From Paenibacillus pinisoli (lineage in GTDB: Bacteria; Bacillota; Bacilli; Paenibacillales; Paenibacillaceae), in the NCBI RefSeq assembly GCF_003605435.1, contig NZ_QXQB01000001.1:682001-746000 (forward strand): a stretch of 64,000 nucleotides of DNA, written 5' to 3'. Of this stretch, positions 18,144 through 25,776 are shown in pieces. A program made the translations under genes and the position numbers. Positions within the stretch are counted from its first letter, which is position 1. The number at the start of each line of letters is the position of its first letter. The notes under the pieces are model-generated. The model was given only the letters and a program-made list of their open reading frames with translations. It made no database searches and was not told where the DNA came from.

Positions 18144-18560
18144 ATGAGTCAGAGCGCTTACATTAAGCTGGTGAAAGGCTCTCAAGACCAGGAACTGACG
18201 CTTGAGCATATCAAGGCTACGCTGCTTCGCTACCGCGAGCAAACAGCGAGGACCGGCGAGCAGCTAGGATGGGATTATGCCGAGGCCGCTTTCCCCTATA
18301 CGATCGAATCCTCTGGGGATGAGCGGTGGTTCTACCTGAAAGGCATCAACGTTCATTACAAACATATTATTATGGGTCCCAGTACTTCGACCTCGGTCGG
18401 CGGCGATCAGGTACCCTGCATCCAGGTCGTGCTTCCTGAGGAAGCCACGCATGGCGACAAAGCGAAGGCCAATGAGCTTTGCCGGTACTTGGCGAAGTCG
18501 CTTGCAGCCGAGCTAACCATGTTCAATGGCCGGACGGTCTATTACAATCCCAGAAAATAA
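18144..18560 (+). CDS. DUF1885-like conserved hypothetical protein
   Basis: A 138-residue soluble protein that I believe belongs to the DUF1885 family of Bacillales. Recognisable phrases are TGEQLGWDYAEAAFPY, IQVVLPEEATHGDKAKANE and the C-terminal FNGRTVYYNPRK. GAGGTG lies 7 bases before the ATG. No enzyme motif is evident. It follows speA by 61 bases across a small hairpin that lacks a T run, so readthrough from speA is possible. Confidence 0.7.
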   Translation: MSQSAYIKLVKGSQDQELTLEHIKATLLRYREQTARTGEQLGWDYAEAAFPYTIESSGDERWFYLKGINVHYKHIIMGPSTSTSVGGDQVPCIQVVLPEEATHGDKAKANELCRYLAKSLAAELTMFNGRTVYYNPRK

Positions 18561-18594
18561 TTACAGCACTAATCGCTGCAAATCTAACGCAAAG

Positions 18595-18637
18595 AGGGGC
18601 TTCTCGGGCAGGATTATTCCTGCGAGAGAGCCCCTTT
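18595..18637 (+). terminator. Probable bidirectional terminator
   Basis: GAGGGGCTTCTCGGGCAGG pairs imperfectly with CCTGCGAGAGAGCCCCTTT. T-rich sequence is modest on either side. It sits between the convergent DUF1885-like and DUF1292 genes. Confidence 0.6.
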
Positions 18638-18662
18638 GTCATGTCGCAGCTGAGACGGGAGC

Positions 18663-18983
18663 TTATTGTCCCTCGTTCTCTGTGCGAGCGATTTCCTCAT
18701 AGATAGCGGTTACGCGATCCCACTCTTCGTCATCCTCGATGCCGACCAGGAACGCTTCTTCGTCCTCTTCTTCGATGCGGAAGATAACGCCGTCTTGCTC
18801 CGGATCCTGACGATCAAGAAGAACAGCATATACCTTTTCTTCGGATTCGAACGTGTAGACCATTACCATCTCACGCTCTTCGCCTTCATCATTCGTTACG
18901 ATAAAGACATGCTCTTCATGCTTATGGTCATGGTCATGTCCGCATCCGCAATCTTCCCCATGCTCGTGCTTATGCTCGCTCAT
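18663..18983 (-). CDS. DUF1292 protein with His-rich N-terminus (YrzB-like)
   Basis: A 106-residue acidic protein. The first 25 residues are rich in His, Asp, Glu and Cys (HGEDCGCGHDHDHKH), a probable metal-binding tail. Residues 26-100 match the DUF1292/YrzB type with FIVTNDEGEEREM, VYAVLL and the acidic FRIEEEDEEAF. Function of the family is unknown. YrzB normally sits in the alaS-yrrK region, but here it stands alone between terminators. Confidence 0.8.
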   Translation of the reverse strand: MSEHKHEHGEDCGCGHDHDHKHEEHVFIVTNDEGEEREMVMVYTFESEEKVYAVLLDRQDPEQDGVIFRIEEEDEEAFLVGIEDDEEWDRVTAIYEEIARTENEGQ

Positions 18984-19050
18984 GTTTGTTACCCCATTTC
19001 AGTTAAGTAGTCATACCTGCACATCGTACCATGCCATGATCATAAGGTCA

Positions 19051-19080
19051 AACAAAATGCCCCGGCTATGCGGGGCATTC
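19051..19080 (-). terminator. Terminator of the stalk-domain gene
   Basis: AATGCCCC/CGGGGCATT stem followed on the minus strand by TTTTGTTTG, directly after the gene ending at 19087. Confidence 0.85.
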
Positions 19081-19086
19081 TCTTTA

Positions 19087-19659
19087 TTACTTTTTGGGAA
19101 CGATAGAAGGAATCTCTTTCTCCGAGACAACCGTCCAATCATCGGCATCCGACACTTTCATATAGAAACGCACGATATATTGGCCGACAGCATCGAATTT
19201 ATAATCAAATTCTTCCGTCACGAACCAGAAGTTGTTCGATGAGGTGACGTTCTCGCTCTGAATGAGCCTCTCTCTCCCGCTTGGATCGGCAATGGTGACC
19301 TTCACAGACTTGATATCCGTCTGCAGGTTGTCAATTTGGGAGAAAACTTTGATCTTGCCCGAGAAACCTCTGTTCACTACGCCGAACGGGCTGTTGCCTT
19401 GATACATGAACATATGGACATTCGGCTTGTACACTGTCGCTTTCCTGCTGGCATTATCCCACTCCACGATCGCCTGCATCGAGTTCGCGACTTGCCTTAG
19501 CGGCAAATACGTCGTTCCATCCATTATGATTCCGCCCGAATCCAGCTCCGTGCCGTTAATAAGCACCCGCACCTTCTGGGCAGCGGCATTCGCAAATATG
19601 ATCGTCCCGCCGCAAAGAGACAGCAGCATCAGCCAGATGGCTACTTTCTTGAAATTCAT
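19087..19659 (-). CDS. Secreted protein with copper-amine-oxidase-like stalk domain
   Basis: A 190-residue exported protein. A signal peptide covers about residues 1-26. The stalk-domain signature follows: VLINGTELDSGGIIMDGTTY, then LPLRQVANSM and IVEWDNASRKATV. The remaining 110 residues look like a beta-sandwich with no named family. Stalk domains of this kind are common on Paenibacillus surface proteins and are thought to be binding or spacer modules. The start at 19659 has GGAGG eleven bases upstream. The ATG at 19668 is only two bases from that site. Confidence 0.8.
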   Translation of the reverse strand: MNFKKVAIWLMLLSLCGGTIIFANAAAQKVRVLINGTELDSGGIIMDGTTYLPLRQVANSMQAIVEWDNASRKATVYKPNVHMFMYQGNSPFGVVNRGFSGKIKVFSQIDNLQTDIKSVKVTIADPSGRERLIQSENVTSSNNFWFVTEEFDYKFDAVGQYIVRFYMKVSDADDWTVVSEKEIPSIVPKK

Positions 19660-19823
19660 GGCTGCCATAACCTCCATCCGCATATTCTGAATGTAAGGTT
19701 ATACTCTAGATCTTGTACAAAGTTGCGGCCTTTCGGAACATTTTTTGCGAGTGAGATCAAATGAATAACCATTTGTCAAATGCTGTTGAAATCTGCGCTT
19801 GCCTGGGAAATGATTTGGGGAAA

Positions 19824-20027
19824 TCAGACGTAGGTTTTAGTCAAAATACAAGGTATGCCCTTCCCTACCGCCCCCGGCTCCTGCATGCGGGCCAAATACT
19901 TCATGCCGCGCGCACAAGGCGTCTTGCATACGGCACAAGTATCAGACAACACCAGCTTGTAGCTTACTTGCTTCCGGTCATTCGTCACTTGCTTTTTCTT
20001 CGATGCCTTGCCTTTTCCCTTGCTCAT
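19824..20027 (-). CDS. Small basic protein with CxxC motif
   Basis: A 67-residue protein with a lysine-rich start (MSKGKGKASKKKQ) and DTCAVCKTPCARG, a possible zinc site made of CxxC plus a further Cys. The end, GKGIPCILTKTYV, is hydrophobic. GGAG lies 11 bases before the ATG at 20027, which I prefer to the ATG at 20117. Family not recognised. It is divergent from the hydrolase at 20167. Confidence 0.65.
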   Translation of the reverse strand: MSKGKGKASKKKQVTNDRKQVSYKLVLSDTCAVCKTPCARGMKYLARMQEPGAVGKGIPCILTKTYV

Positions 20028-20166
20028 CTCGGGCCACTCTCCTCCACTCTTCCTGCTGCTCTGACAGTGTATGTGGGAGTAGGCGAATTTGCTTCCGTTG
20101 TTGGCATTGTCCAGCAAATTTTGTTACATTGAAGGAAAGTGATAACAAAAGGGAGAGGTAGAAATC

Positions 20167-20892
20167 ATGCAGATAACGATGCTTGGCACCGGAAGCGCTT
20201 TTGCAAAACGCTATTACAACAACAACGCCTTGATCGAAGCCGGCGGTTTCCGGCTGCTCTTGGATTGCGGCATCACCCTGCCGCAGGCGTTGCATGAAGC
20301 TGGTCTGGACTTCGCGGATTTGGATGGCGTGCTCATCAGCCATATACATGGGGATCATGTCGGAGGACTTGAGGAATATGCCTTCCAGATGCTGTTCAAG
20401 CATCAGCGGCGGCCTGTGCTCTATATTGCGGAATCTTTAATAGAGCCGCTTTGGGAGCATACGCTGAAGGGCGGGCTGACGCAAGGCAATCTGACGAAGC
20501 TGTCGGACTTCTTCGAAGTTCGTCCGCTAACGCCGGGTGTAACGGCAGAGCTGGCGCCGGGCATACAGGTCGAACCGATTCAGACCAAGCATATTGAAGG
20601 CAAAATAAGCTACTCCTTCCGCTTCAACCGCCGCTTCTTCTATACGGCGGACATGGTCTACGACGCACCGCTTCTGGATAAGCTTGTACAAGATGGCGTA
20701 GAGAGAATCTTCCACGACTGCCAGCTGGAGCCGCCAGGCGTCGTGCATGCTACTCTCGATGAGCTGCTGCAATTGCCGGAAGCTATTCAACAGAAGGTAT
20801 CTCTGATGCATTACGGAGATGCAATGGAGCAACATAGAAGCCGAAGCGGCCCTATGCAGTTCGTAGAGCAAAGAAAAACATACGAGGTATAA
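20167..20892 (+). CDS. MBL-fold metallohydrolase, RNase Z-like
   Basis: A 241-residue metallo-beta-lactamase-fold hydrolase. The metal motif HIHGDH is at 59-64, and further ligands are in TADMVYDAP and the late MHYGD. The N-terminal MLGTGSAFAKRYYNNNALIE resembles RNase Z and related phosphodiesterases, but the chain is shorter than tRNase Z and lacks an obvious exosite arm. Specific substrate cannot be assigned. GGGAGAGG precedes the ATG. Confidence 0.85.
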   Translation: MQITMLGTGSAFAKRYYNNNALIEAGGFRLLLDCGITLPQALHEAGLDFADLDGVLISHIHGDHVGGLEEYAFQMLFKHQRRPVLYIAESLIEPLWEHTLKGGLTQGNLTKLSDFFEVRPLTPGVTAELAPGIQVEPIQTKHIEGKISYSFRFNRRFFYTADMVYDAPLLDKLVQDGVERIFHDCQLEPPGVVHATLDELLQLPEAIQQKVSLMHYGDAMEQHRSRSGPMQFVEQRKTYEV

Positions 20893-20938
20893 TGCGAGGC
20901 AAACCCATATTCCATCGGCTGAAGAGCTGATCAATCAA

Positions 20939-20980
20939 AGGAGCCGGCTGCACTCCCTTAACGGGAAGCATCCGGCTCCT
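20939..20980. terminator. Bidirectional terminator hairpin
   Basis: AGGAGCCGG and CCGGCTCCT flank a loop that itself holds CTCCC/GGGAG. It separates the convergent hydrolase and DUF3892 genes. T runs are short on both sides. Confidence 0.65.
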
Positions 20981-20998
20981 CTTTCAATGCCTTATATG

Positions 20999-21256
20999 CT
21001 ATTCGAACCGTGGAAGCTGATCCAGATTGTTAGTCGGATCGCCGTCGGCATCGCCGCGGATGTAGGTTTCGCCATCACGGCCCTTGAAGGCGTTCACGCC
21101 CGCAATCCGTCCGGCCTGTACATCTTGAAGCGCGGTGGCATAATCGAGCACGCGTCCCGAGGAAGTCTTGAACGCCGTCAGATCGCCGTCACCGTTTTTC
21201 TGTACCGCTACAATATGCTCTCTCGTGTCCGCTTGCTGATTTTGATTGTTTTCCAT
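20999..21256 (-). CDS. DUF3892 family protein
   Basis: An 85-residue soluble protein of the DUF3892 family. The phrases HIVAVQKNGDGDLTAFKTSS, GRVLDY, IAGVNAFKGRDGE and GDADGDPTNNLD are characteristic. No function has been established for the family, which is widespread in Bacillales. GGAGGCAG precedes the ATG. It is the last of several short minus-strand genes here. Confidence 0.85.
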   Translation of the reverse strand: MENNQNQQADTREHIVAVQKNGDGDLTAFKTSSGRVLDYATALQDVQAGRIAGVNAFKGRDGETYIRGDADGDPTNNLDQLPRFE

Positions 21257-21314
21257 GCTTCGCTGCCTCCTTCAATTGGACAATCAGGAAGTAGCATGCC
21301 CTGCCTAACGATTT

Positions 21315-21464
21315 CTATTCCTTAATTTTCCGCTGCCATACGAATTGCTCATCATATTCCGTGGAATCCGTCTTCATAAAGGCTGCCAGAGATCCGATTA
21401 CAATGCCGATAAGTCCGAACATGACCACTGATCCAATCGCCAAAATCGCAATTGCTGCCGCCAT
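21315..21464 (-). CDS. Small single-pass membrane protein (49 aa)
   Basis: An open frame of 49 codons preceded by GGGGGGCGAGAG. Residues 2-29 are strongly hydrophobic (AIAILAIGSVVMFGLIGIVI), followed by a charged cytosolic or external tail ending QRKIKE. No family recognised. Neighbouring short genes on the same strand encode another one-pass membrane protein and a DUF3892 protein. Confidence 0.65.
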   Translation of the reverse strand: MAAAIAILAIGSVVMFGLIGIVIGSLAAFMKTDSTEYDEQFVWQRKIKE

Positions 21465-21519
21465 ACTCTCGCCCCCCATACGTTCTTTCTATGAAGGTAT
21501 GCAGATGAGAGAGCATCCA

Positions 21520-21726
21520 TTACGACGACTTTCGTTTCTTCCTCCTGCTCCTGGATCTTCTGCCTGACCCCTGTGAGTCCGATGCATCTTCACTGGCCTT
21601 CTCATTTCTGGCCGCAAGCACGGCCAATAAAGCAATAATATCCCCGATTACGACCACGACGGCTGCGATTAAGGCCAGGTCGTCCGCCGTAAGTCCTTGG
21701 TTGCCATCATCTCCGAATTCAGACAT
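21520..21726 (-). CDS. Small membrane protein with basic C-terminus
   Basis: A 68-residue protein: an acidic N-terminus (MSEFGDDGNQG), one membrane segment (DLALIAAVVVVIGDIIALLA) and a highly basic tail ending GRRSRSRRKKRKSS. The charge distribution predicts an intracellular basic C-terminus that could contact nucleic acid or phospholipid. The ribosome site (GGCGGGG) is weak. Family unknown. Confidence 0.6.
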   Translation of the reverse strand: MSEFGDDGNQGLTADDLALIAAVVVVIGDIIALLAVLAARNEKASEDASDSQGSGRRSRSRRKKRKSS

Positions 21727-21850
21727 CGCCGTACCCCGCCCATCGTACCATGATGATAGCAGTCTATTCAGTTAGGCGCAGATGGATTGGGCTAATGAGC
21801 AGAAAACCGGGCTGTCGCCTTCTTTTAACGCGTTAATCATTAACGGCTTC

Positions 21851-21881
21851 AAACAAAATAGACGCCTGCTGCAGGCGTCTA
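21851..21881 (-). terminator. Terminator of the lipoprotein gene
   Basis: TAGACGCCTGC and GCAGGCGTCTA form an 11-bp stem with a one-base apex, followed on the minus strand by TTTTGTTTG. Confidence 0.85.
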
Positions 21882-21904
21882 CGATTCACACAGCTGATCT
21901 GATC

Positions 21905-22348
21905 TTACTTCTTCAACAGAATGCGAGCCAGGTCATCAAGCTGCTCCTTGTACGGATCGTCCTGACCGCCATCCATATAGATAAGCAGTACATTATTGAC
22001 TTCATAATATGCCGGCTTATAGCTAAGTGCGATTGTTTGCCTCCCCAGTGCCTTCCTACCAAGAACCTGCTCTTCTTCGGAGCCGAATATATAAACGAAA
22101 AGGCTTGATTCCGGACCGGCCACGCTGTAGGCTGTCTGCGAACGCAGTCCCTCCGCATCCAAACGATAGACTTCCGGCAGCTCCTTCTCCTCAAGCATTA
22201 GTCCCTCCTGCGCCAGCTTGCTCTCGATCATCTCCTGGTCGAGCAGACGAAGCTTCATATGAAACTCTTCATCCTTGGTGCAGCCCGCGAGCAGTACGAT
22301 ACTGAGCAGCAACGAAGAGATCAGAACGATTGGCAATCGGTTACGCAT
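21905..22348 (-). CDS. Lipoprotein of unknown function
   Basis: A 147-residue exported lipoprotein. The signal sequence ends in the lipobox LLAGC about 23 residues in. The mature part is acidic with FVYIFGSEEEQVLG and ends LDDLARILLKK. No domain recognised. GGGGGAGAG precedes the ATG at 22348. A stem-loop terminator follows closely, so it is monocistronic. Confidence 0.8.
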   Translation of the reverse strand: MRNRLPIVLISSLLLSIVLLAGCTKDEEFHMKLRLLDQEMIESKLAQEGLMLEEKELPEVYRLDAEGLRSQTAYSVAGPESSLFVYIFGSEEEQVLGRKALGRQTIALSYKPAYYEVNNVLLIYMDGGQDDPYKEQLDDLARILLKK

Positions 22349-22502
22349 GCAAGACTCTCCCCCTTGTTTATTCATTTACTATTAGAACGATGCAAGGACT
22401 GGAAAAGTTGCCCTGTATGTTGGATTCCATATTGATTTTTTCCTTTTATTGCATAGGCGATGGAGTTGCGCTTATGATGGAGTAGACAAGGAGGTTATGA
22501 GC

Positions 22503-22757
22503 ATGGCTTTAATTTTCGTCCTATTAGGCTTGATATTCCTGATGATTATGATTGCGGCTTACAAACGAACAAAACAGAATCCATCTCATCCTAACCAGCC
22601 AACGGATAACAGCACCGTGCCGATCCTATCAGGCGGCGATACGTCCGGCCACGGAAAGTCCAAAGGCGGTTCCTCGGAACCCGGAGGCTCGGATCATTCT
22701 TCCGAAGGTTCAGGAGACAGCGGCGGAGATGGCGGAGGCGGGGGCGGCGGAGATTAG
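22503..22757 (+). CDS. Membrane-anchored protein with Gly-rich tail
   Basis: An 84-residue protein with one N-terminal membrane segment (MALIFVLLGLIFLMIMIAAY) followed by a polar, proline-containing linker and a C-terminal Ser/Gly/Asp-rich tail ending in a run of seven glycines and Asp. AAGGAGG lies 8 bases before the ATG at 22503. The in-frame ATG at 22497 is too close to that site. No family recognised. Confidence 0.7.
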   Translation: MALIFVLLGLIFLMIMIAAYKRTKQNPSHPNQPTDNSTVPILSGGDTSGHGKSKGGSSEPGGSDHSSEGSGDSGGDGGGGGGGD

Positions 22758-22805
22758 AGCATCTCCTCTCTCCCGCTTTCAACATGTCCAGATATTTAGG
22801 ATTGC

Positions 22806-23522
22806 TTACGCATCATGATGGCTTAAAAAAGTTTGAATAGTCTCAAACAGCTTGTCCCGCTCCGCTGAACGAATATCATGGCCGGAATGCTTGAAGCCCT
22901 CAACGGCAAGATTCTTCGCCATACGCATGAATTGCTGCACACCCTCCTCGTCCAGCAAGCTTCCTTCCAGCAATCCTCTAAGTACCAGCACAGGCTGGCC
23001 GATGTTATATTGGAATGAAATCTGTCGCGATTCCTTCTGTATGCCCCATACCGCCTCAGACCGAATATGACCCGTCCGCTCGTACGGAATCAGATAGTTA
23101 TGAATATAGTCTTCTGCCCAATCCTCGCTCATCGCTTTGTGCTGGGCGGGATAGTCCTGAAGAATGACCGAATGAACGCGGCCGCCATGCTGCTGCAAGT
23201 AGCCAAGCGCATAAGAGACGCCTCTGGAGTAGGCGAACAGATGAAATCGATCCAGCCCGCTATCACGGACGACAGCTTCGATATCCGAGACATGATCCGC
23301 CAGATCATAACCCGACTCCGGCGTTGCGCTCTGTCCTCTTCCTCTGAACGAAAGTGCGACAACTCTTCTAGGCGACAGAAAGGCAAGCAATTCCTCATAT
23401 TCCGCAGCCGTCTCCGACAATCCCGGGCAAATCAAAACCGGCGTAAGCAAGCCGCTCTCGCCAGAATCCAAGTAGTGGATATCCACTCCATTGTTATGTG
23501 CAAAATGCGATGTTATCGTCAT
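22806..23522 (-). CDS. Alpha/beta-fold hydrolase
   Basis: A 238-residue cytosolic hydrolase with the alpha/beta fold. The oxyanion region is CPGLSET. The nucleophile elbow is AYSRG, where Ser replaces no expected residue but the first Gly of GxSxG is Ala. RGRGQSATP marks the loop after strand 4, and the catalytic His is in KHSGHDIRS. Substrate unknown; esterase or C-C hydrolase activities are both possible. AAAGGGTGG precedes the ATG at 23522. Confidence 0.82.
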   Translation of the reverse strand: MTITSHFAHNNGVDIHYLDSGESGLLTPVLICPGLSETAAEYEELLAFLSPRRVVALSFRGRGQSATPESGYDLADHVSDIEAVVRDSGLDRFHLFAYSRGVSYALGYLQQHGGRVHSVILQDYPAQHKAMSEDWAEDYIHNYLIPYERTGHIRSEAVWGIQKESRQISFQYNIGQPVLVLRGLLEGSLLDEEGVQQFMRMAKNLAVEGFKHSGHDIRSAERDKLFETIQTFLSHHDA

Positions 23523-23824
23523 TGGTTCCACCCTTTCTCCCATCCTTGATCGTTCATCCAATATATGCCATGTTATGATCATTATACAGAAATATCTCTC
23601 TATGAACAGACTGCCTCATTATTTTCGTGGAAGGAAATGTACATCTTGAAGGAACTTGTTTTCAATTCGAGTCTCTAGAATGAGGGCAATAGGAAGCGTA
23701 GATAAAAATGACGCATGATGAGAACTTTCGCTGGAAGCTCCAACGCGGGCGAAATGTATGCCGCTTCTTGCCAAGAAGCATACTAAAGCTGTCTTGCCAA
23801 ACTCATCCAAAGGGAGTGTTTCTT

Positions 23825-23983
23825 ATGCGCGAAGGTTTGATTCCGACAGTTCTTGGAGCCGTGGTATCTGCTTCTGGTGCAACACTGCTGAAAAGCAAGT
23901 ATAAGCTTGTAGGGACCGGCGTGCTTGGCTTTGGATTGGCCCATGTCATTCTAGGGGCAATTGACTTGGTCGAGCATCGGTAA
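23825..23983 (+). CDS. Small conserved membrane protein (52 aa)
   Basis: A 52-residue protein beginning MREGLIPTVLGAVVSASG and containing GFGLAHVILGAIDL, so two short hydrophobic helices separated by a basic turn. AAAGGGAG lies upstream. I recall similar small proteins in Bacillales but know no function. A strong terminator follows at once. Confidence 0.65.
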   Translation: MREGLIPTVLGAVVSASGATLLKSKYKLVGTGVLGFGLAHVILGAIDLVEHR

Positions 23984-23995
23984 GGATGGCAAGAC

Positions 23996-24022
23996 GGGAG
24001 GACAACCAGTCCTCCCTTTTTT
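23996..24022 (+). terminator. Terminator of the 52-aa gene
   Basis: GGGAGGAC, loop AACCA, GTCCTCCC, then six T on the plus strand. Confidence 0.92.
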
Positions 24023-24122
24023 GAATTCAACCAGTATGATCCATGGTATCATGAATAGACTTGAGTTCTGCTATATGAATAGCAGTATGGCGATGCAATT
24101 TGCTTATAAGGATGTGAATAGA

Positions 24123-24272
24123 TTGAAAGAGCACGTAGGATATTGCCAAGAATGCAGGAAAGAAATTTTTTGCCGTGACGGATTTTTAGACGGTGTCGTA
24201 CAGGAAGATACATCTATTCGATGCTTTGACTGCTCTATGCCCAAGCAGGATGATCCAGACTCCAAGGATTGA
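24123..24272 (+). CDS. Small zinc-ribbon-like protein
   Basis: About 49 residues from a TTG start (24123) preceded by AAGGA ten bases upstream. Four cysteines form two knuckles, CQEC and CFDC, with a fifth Cys in IFCRDGF between them, which suggests zinc binding. In-frame ATGs at 24078 and 24090 are alternatives without good ribosome sites. Family not recognised. Confidence 0.55.
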   Translation: MKEHVGYCQECRKEIFCRDGFLDGVVQEDTSIRCFDCSMPKQDDPDSKD

Positions 24273-24379
24273 CCGTCAGCGGCAGAGAATACTTGCCGTA
24301 CTGCGCTTTTAATAGGAATAGTACAAAACCTTCTTCTCATACGTTACTTAAGATAATAGTTACAAGGGAGATGTTGTCA

Positions 24380-25177
24380 TTGACAGATCAATTTGTAGCT
24401 CGTTCTTTAGAAGAGATCAGGTTTTGGTCAAGAATCATGAAAGAACATTCTTTATTTCTAAAATTAGGATTTCGTTGTGACGACACTCAATTAATTCATG
24501 AAGCCAATCATTACTATTCGGTGTTTGAAGCTATCGAAAACAAATCCAACTCCCTAACATTAGGCACGGATCCCGCTGTCATTAGAAAGTTTAATGAAGA
24601 AGTGTATACAGCCGTGTCCTACATCTGGGCTTTTAAAAGAAAAGTATTAGGCCTAATCCTATCGTGCCAGCTACCAGGCGCAAATAACTTCCCTTTGCTA
24701 GTGGACCATGTCAGCAGAGAAGCCAATTACTTCAGAAATCGATTGGCTGAATTAAATGCTGGCCGCTTGGAGCCTCTGCCAGATGCTATCATTGACGAGA
24801 ACGTATTTTTCTTAAGAATAATGGCGGACCACGCCAAATTCATTAGCCATCTGCTTGATCCTTCCGAGAGGCAGCTAGTCGAACAAGCCAATCACTTCGG
24901 ACAAGAATTTGATCAATTGCTTTTTCAAGCTCAAGATTTGGATCACATGCGTCCTCAATCGCAAACGGTCCCGCTCCTCGACCAATTTCTCGACCAAAAT
25001 AAAGTGTCTGTCAAATCCCTCCGTGACTTCAAGAAAACAGCGCGAGATCTGATTGACGCATGCCGGATTAAAAGCATCATCCATCCCTTGCTGGCGGATC
25101 ATGTATTCCGCGAAGCGGAGCATTTCCTGGTCATTATCGATATGTTCGAACGGAGCCTAACCGGCAATTCTGCCTAG
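24380..25177 (+). CDS. DUF2935 family protein (two tandem domains)
   Basis: A 265-residue soluble helical protein with two copies of the DUF2935 module. The first begins FVARSLEEIRFWSRIMKEH, and the second contains ENVFFLRIMADHAKFISHLL. Each has conserved Glu and His residues placed as in helical-bundle metal sites. Function unknown. TTG at 24380 is preceded by AAGGGAG with nine-base spacing. The ATG at 24371 sits directly against that site. The gene overlaps nothing and lies 107 bases after the zinc-ribbon-like gene. Confidence 0.8.
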   Translation: MTDQFVARSLEEIRFWSRIMKEHSLFLKLGFRCDDTQLIHEANHYYSVFEAIENKSNSLTLGTDPAVIRKFNEEVYTAVSYIWAFKRKVLGLILSCQLPGANNFPLLVDHVSREANYFRNRLAELNAGRLEPLPDAIIDENVFFLRIMADHAKFISHLLDPSERQLVEQANHFGQEFDQLLFQAQDLDHMRPQSQTVPLLDQFLDQNKVSVKSLRDFKKTARDLIDACRIKSIIHPLLADHVFREAEHFLVIIDMFERSLTGNSA

Positions 25178-25267
25178 GACAACAATCTTGCTGATCCTGT
25201 CCCGTCCAAGCCAGTTATAAGCAAAACGCATATGCTGCCATCATCCCTTAATGAAAGGATGATGACT

Positions 25268-25654
25268 ATGGTGAGAATCAAGCAAAATTCAGGAAATGGA
25301 GGACCTGTGCAGTTTAGACATCGCATGGAAGGCTTGACCTCTTTAGTGGAAGGTCACAGACATTCTTTTGGAAATCTGACTGATTTGTTTATACCCGAGG
25401 ATGGCAGACACCGTCATAATTTCCGGGGCATTACCACTACGGCGGACAATCATCGGCATTCCTATTCCGGCCAAACGGGACTGAACATTGGTACCGGAAG
25501 AAATCACTTTCACCGTTTTCGGATTCTGACACAGGTTGCTGACGGACACCGGCATGTCATTTCTGGCAGAACGACAGGATTGATACGGCTCGGGTCCAGG
25601 GTTGGACACAGACTGATTATTGAGAGTATTGTAAAACAACGTGTGAAGAAGTAG
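25268..25654 (+). CDS. YmaF-like protein with repeated HxH motifs
   Basis: A 128-residue protein built of short repeats containing a His pair and a following aromatic or Gly segment: GHRHSFGNLT, RHRHNFRGIT, NHRHSYSGQTG, NHFHRFRILT and GHRHVISGRT. This is the pattern of the YmaF family. The regular HxH spacing would suit a beta-structure that binds metal along one face. ATG at 25268 follows AAAGGA by eight bases. No signal peptide. Function of YmaF is unknown. Confidence 0.75.
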   Translation: MVRIKQNSGNGGPVQFRHRMEGLTSLVEGHRHSFGNLTDLFIPEDGRHRHNFRGITTTADNHRHSYSGQTGLNIGTGRNHFHRFRILTQVADGHRHVISGRTTGLIRLGSRVGHRLIIESIVKQRVKK

Positions 25655-25673
25655 CCAAGCAATGACTTCTTAA

Positions 25674-25712
25674 CAAAAAGAGCACTCTGCCGAATACCGG
25701 CATAGTGCTCTT
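25674..25712. terminator. Bidirectional terminator
   Basis: AAGAGCACTCTGCCG and CGGCATAGTGCTCTT form the stem. TTTTTGTT follows on the minus strand and TTGCTTATT on the plus strand. It serves the convergent YmaF-like and stalk-domain genes. Confidence 0.85.
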
Positions 25713-25776
25713 GCTTATTGTAAGACTCCGATCCGGAGGCAGGAGTCCTCGCGAATAAGAAATCCGTTGTGTCGGA

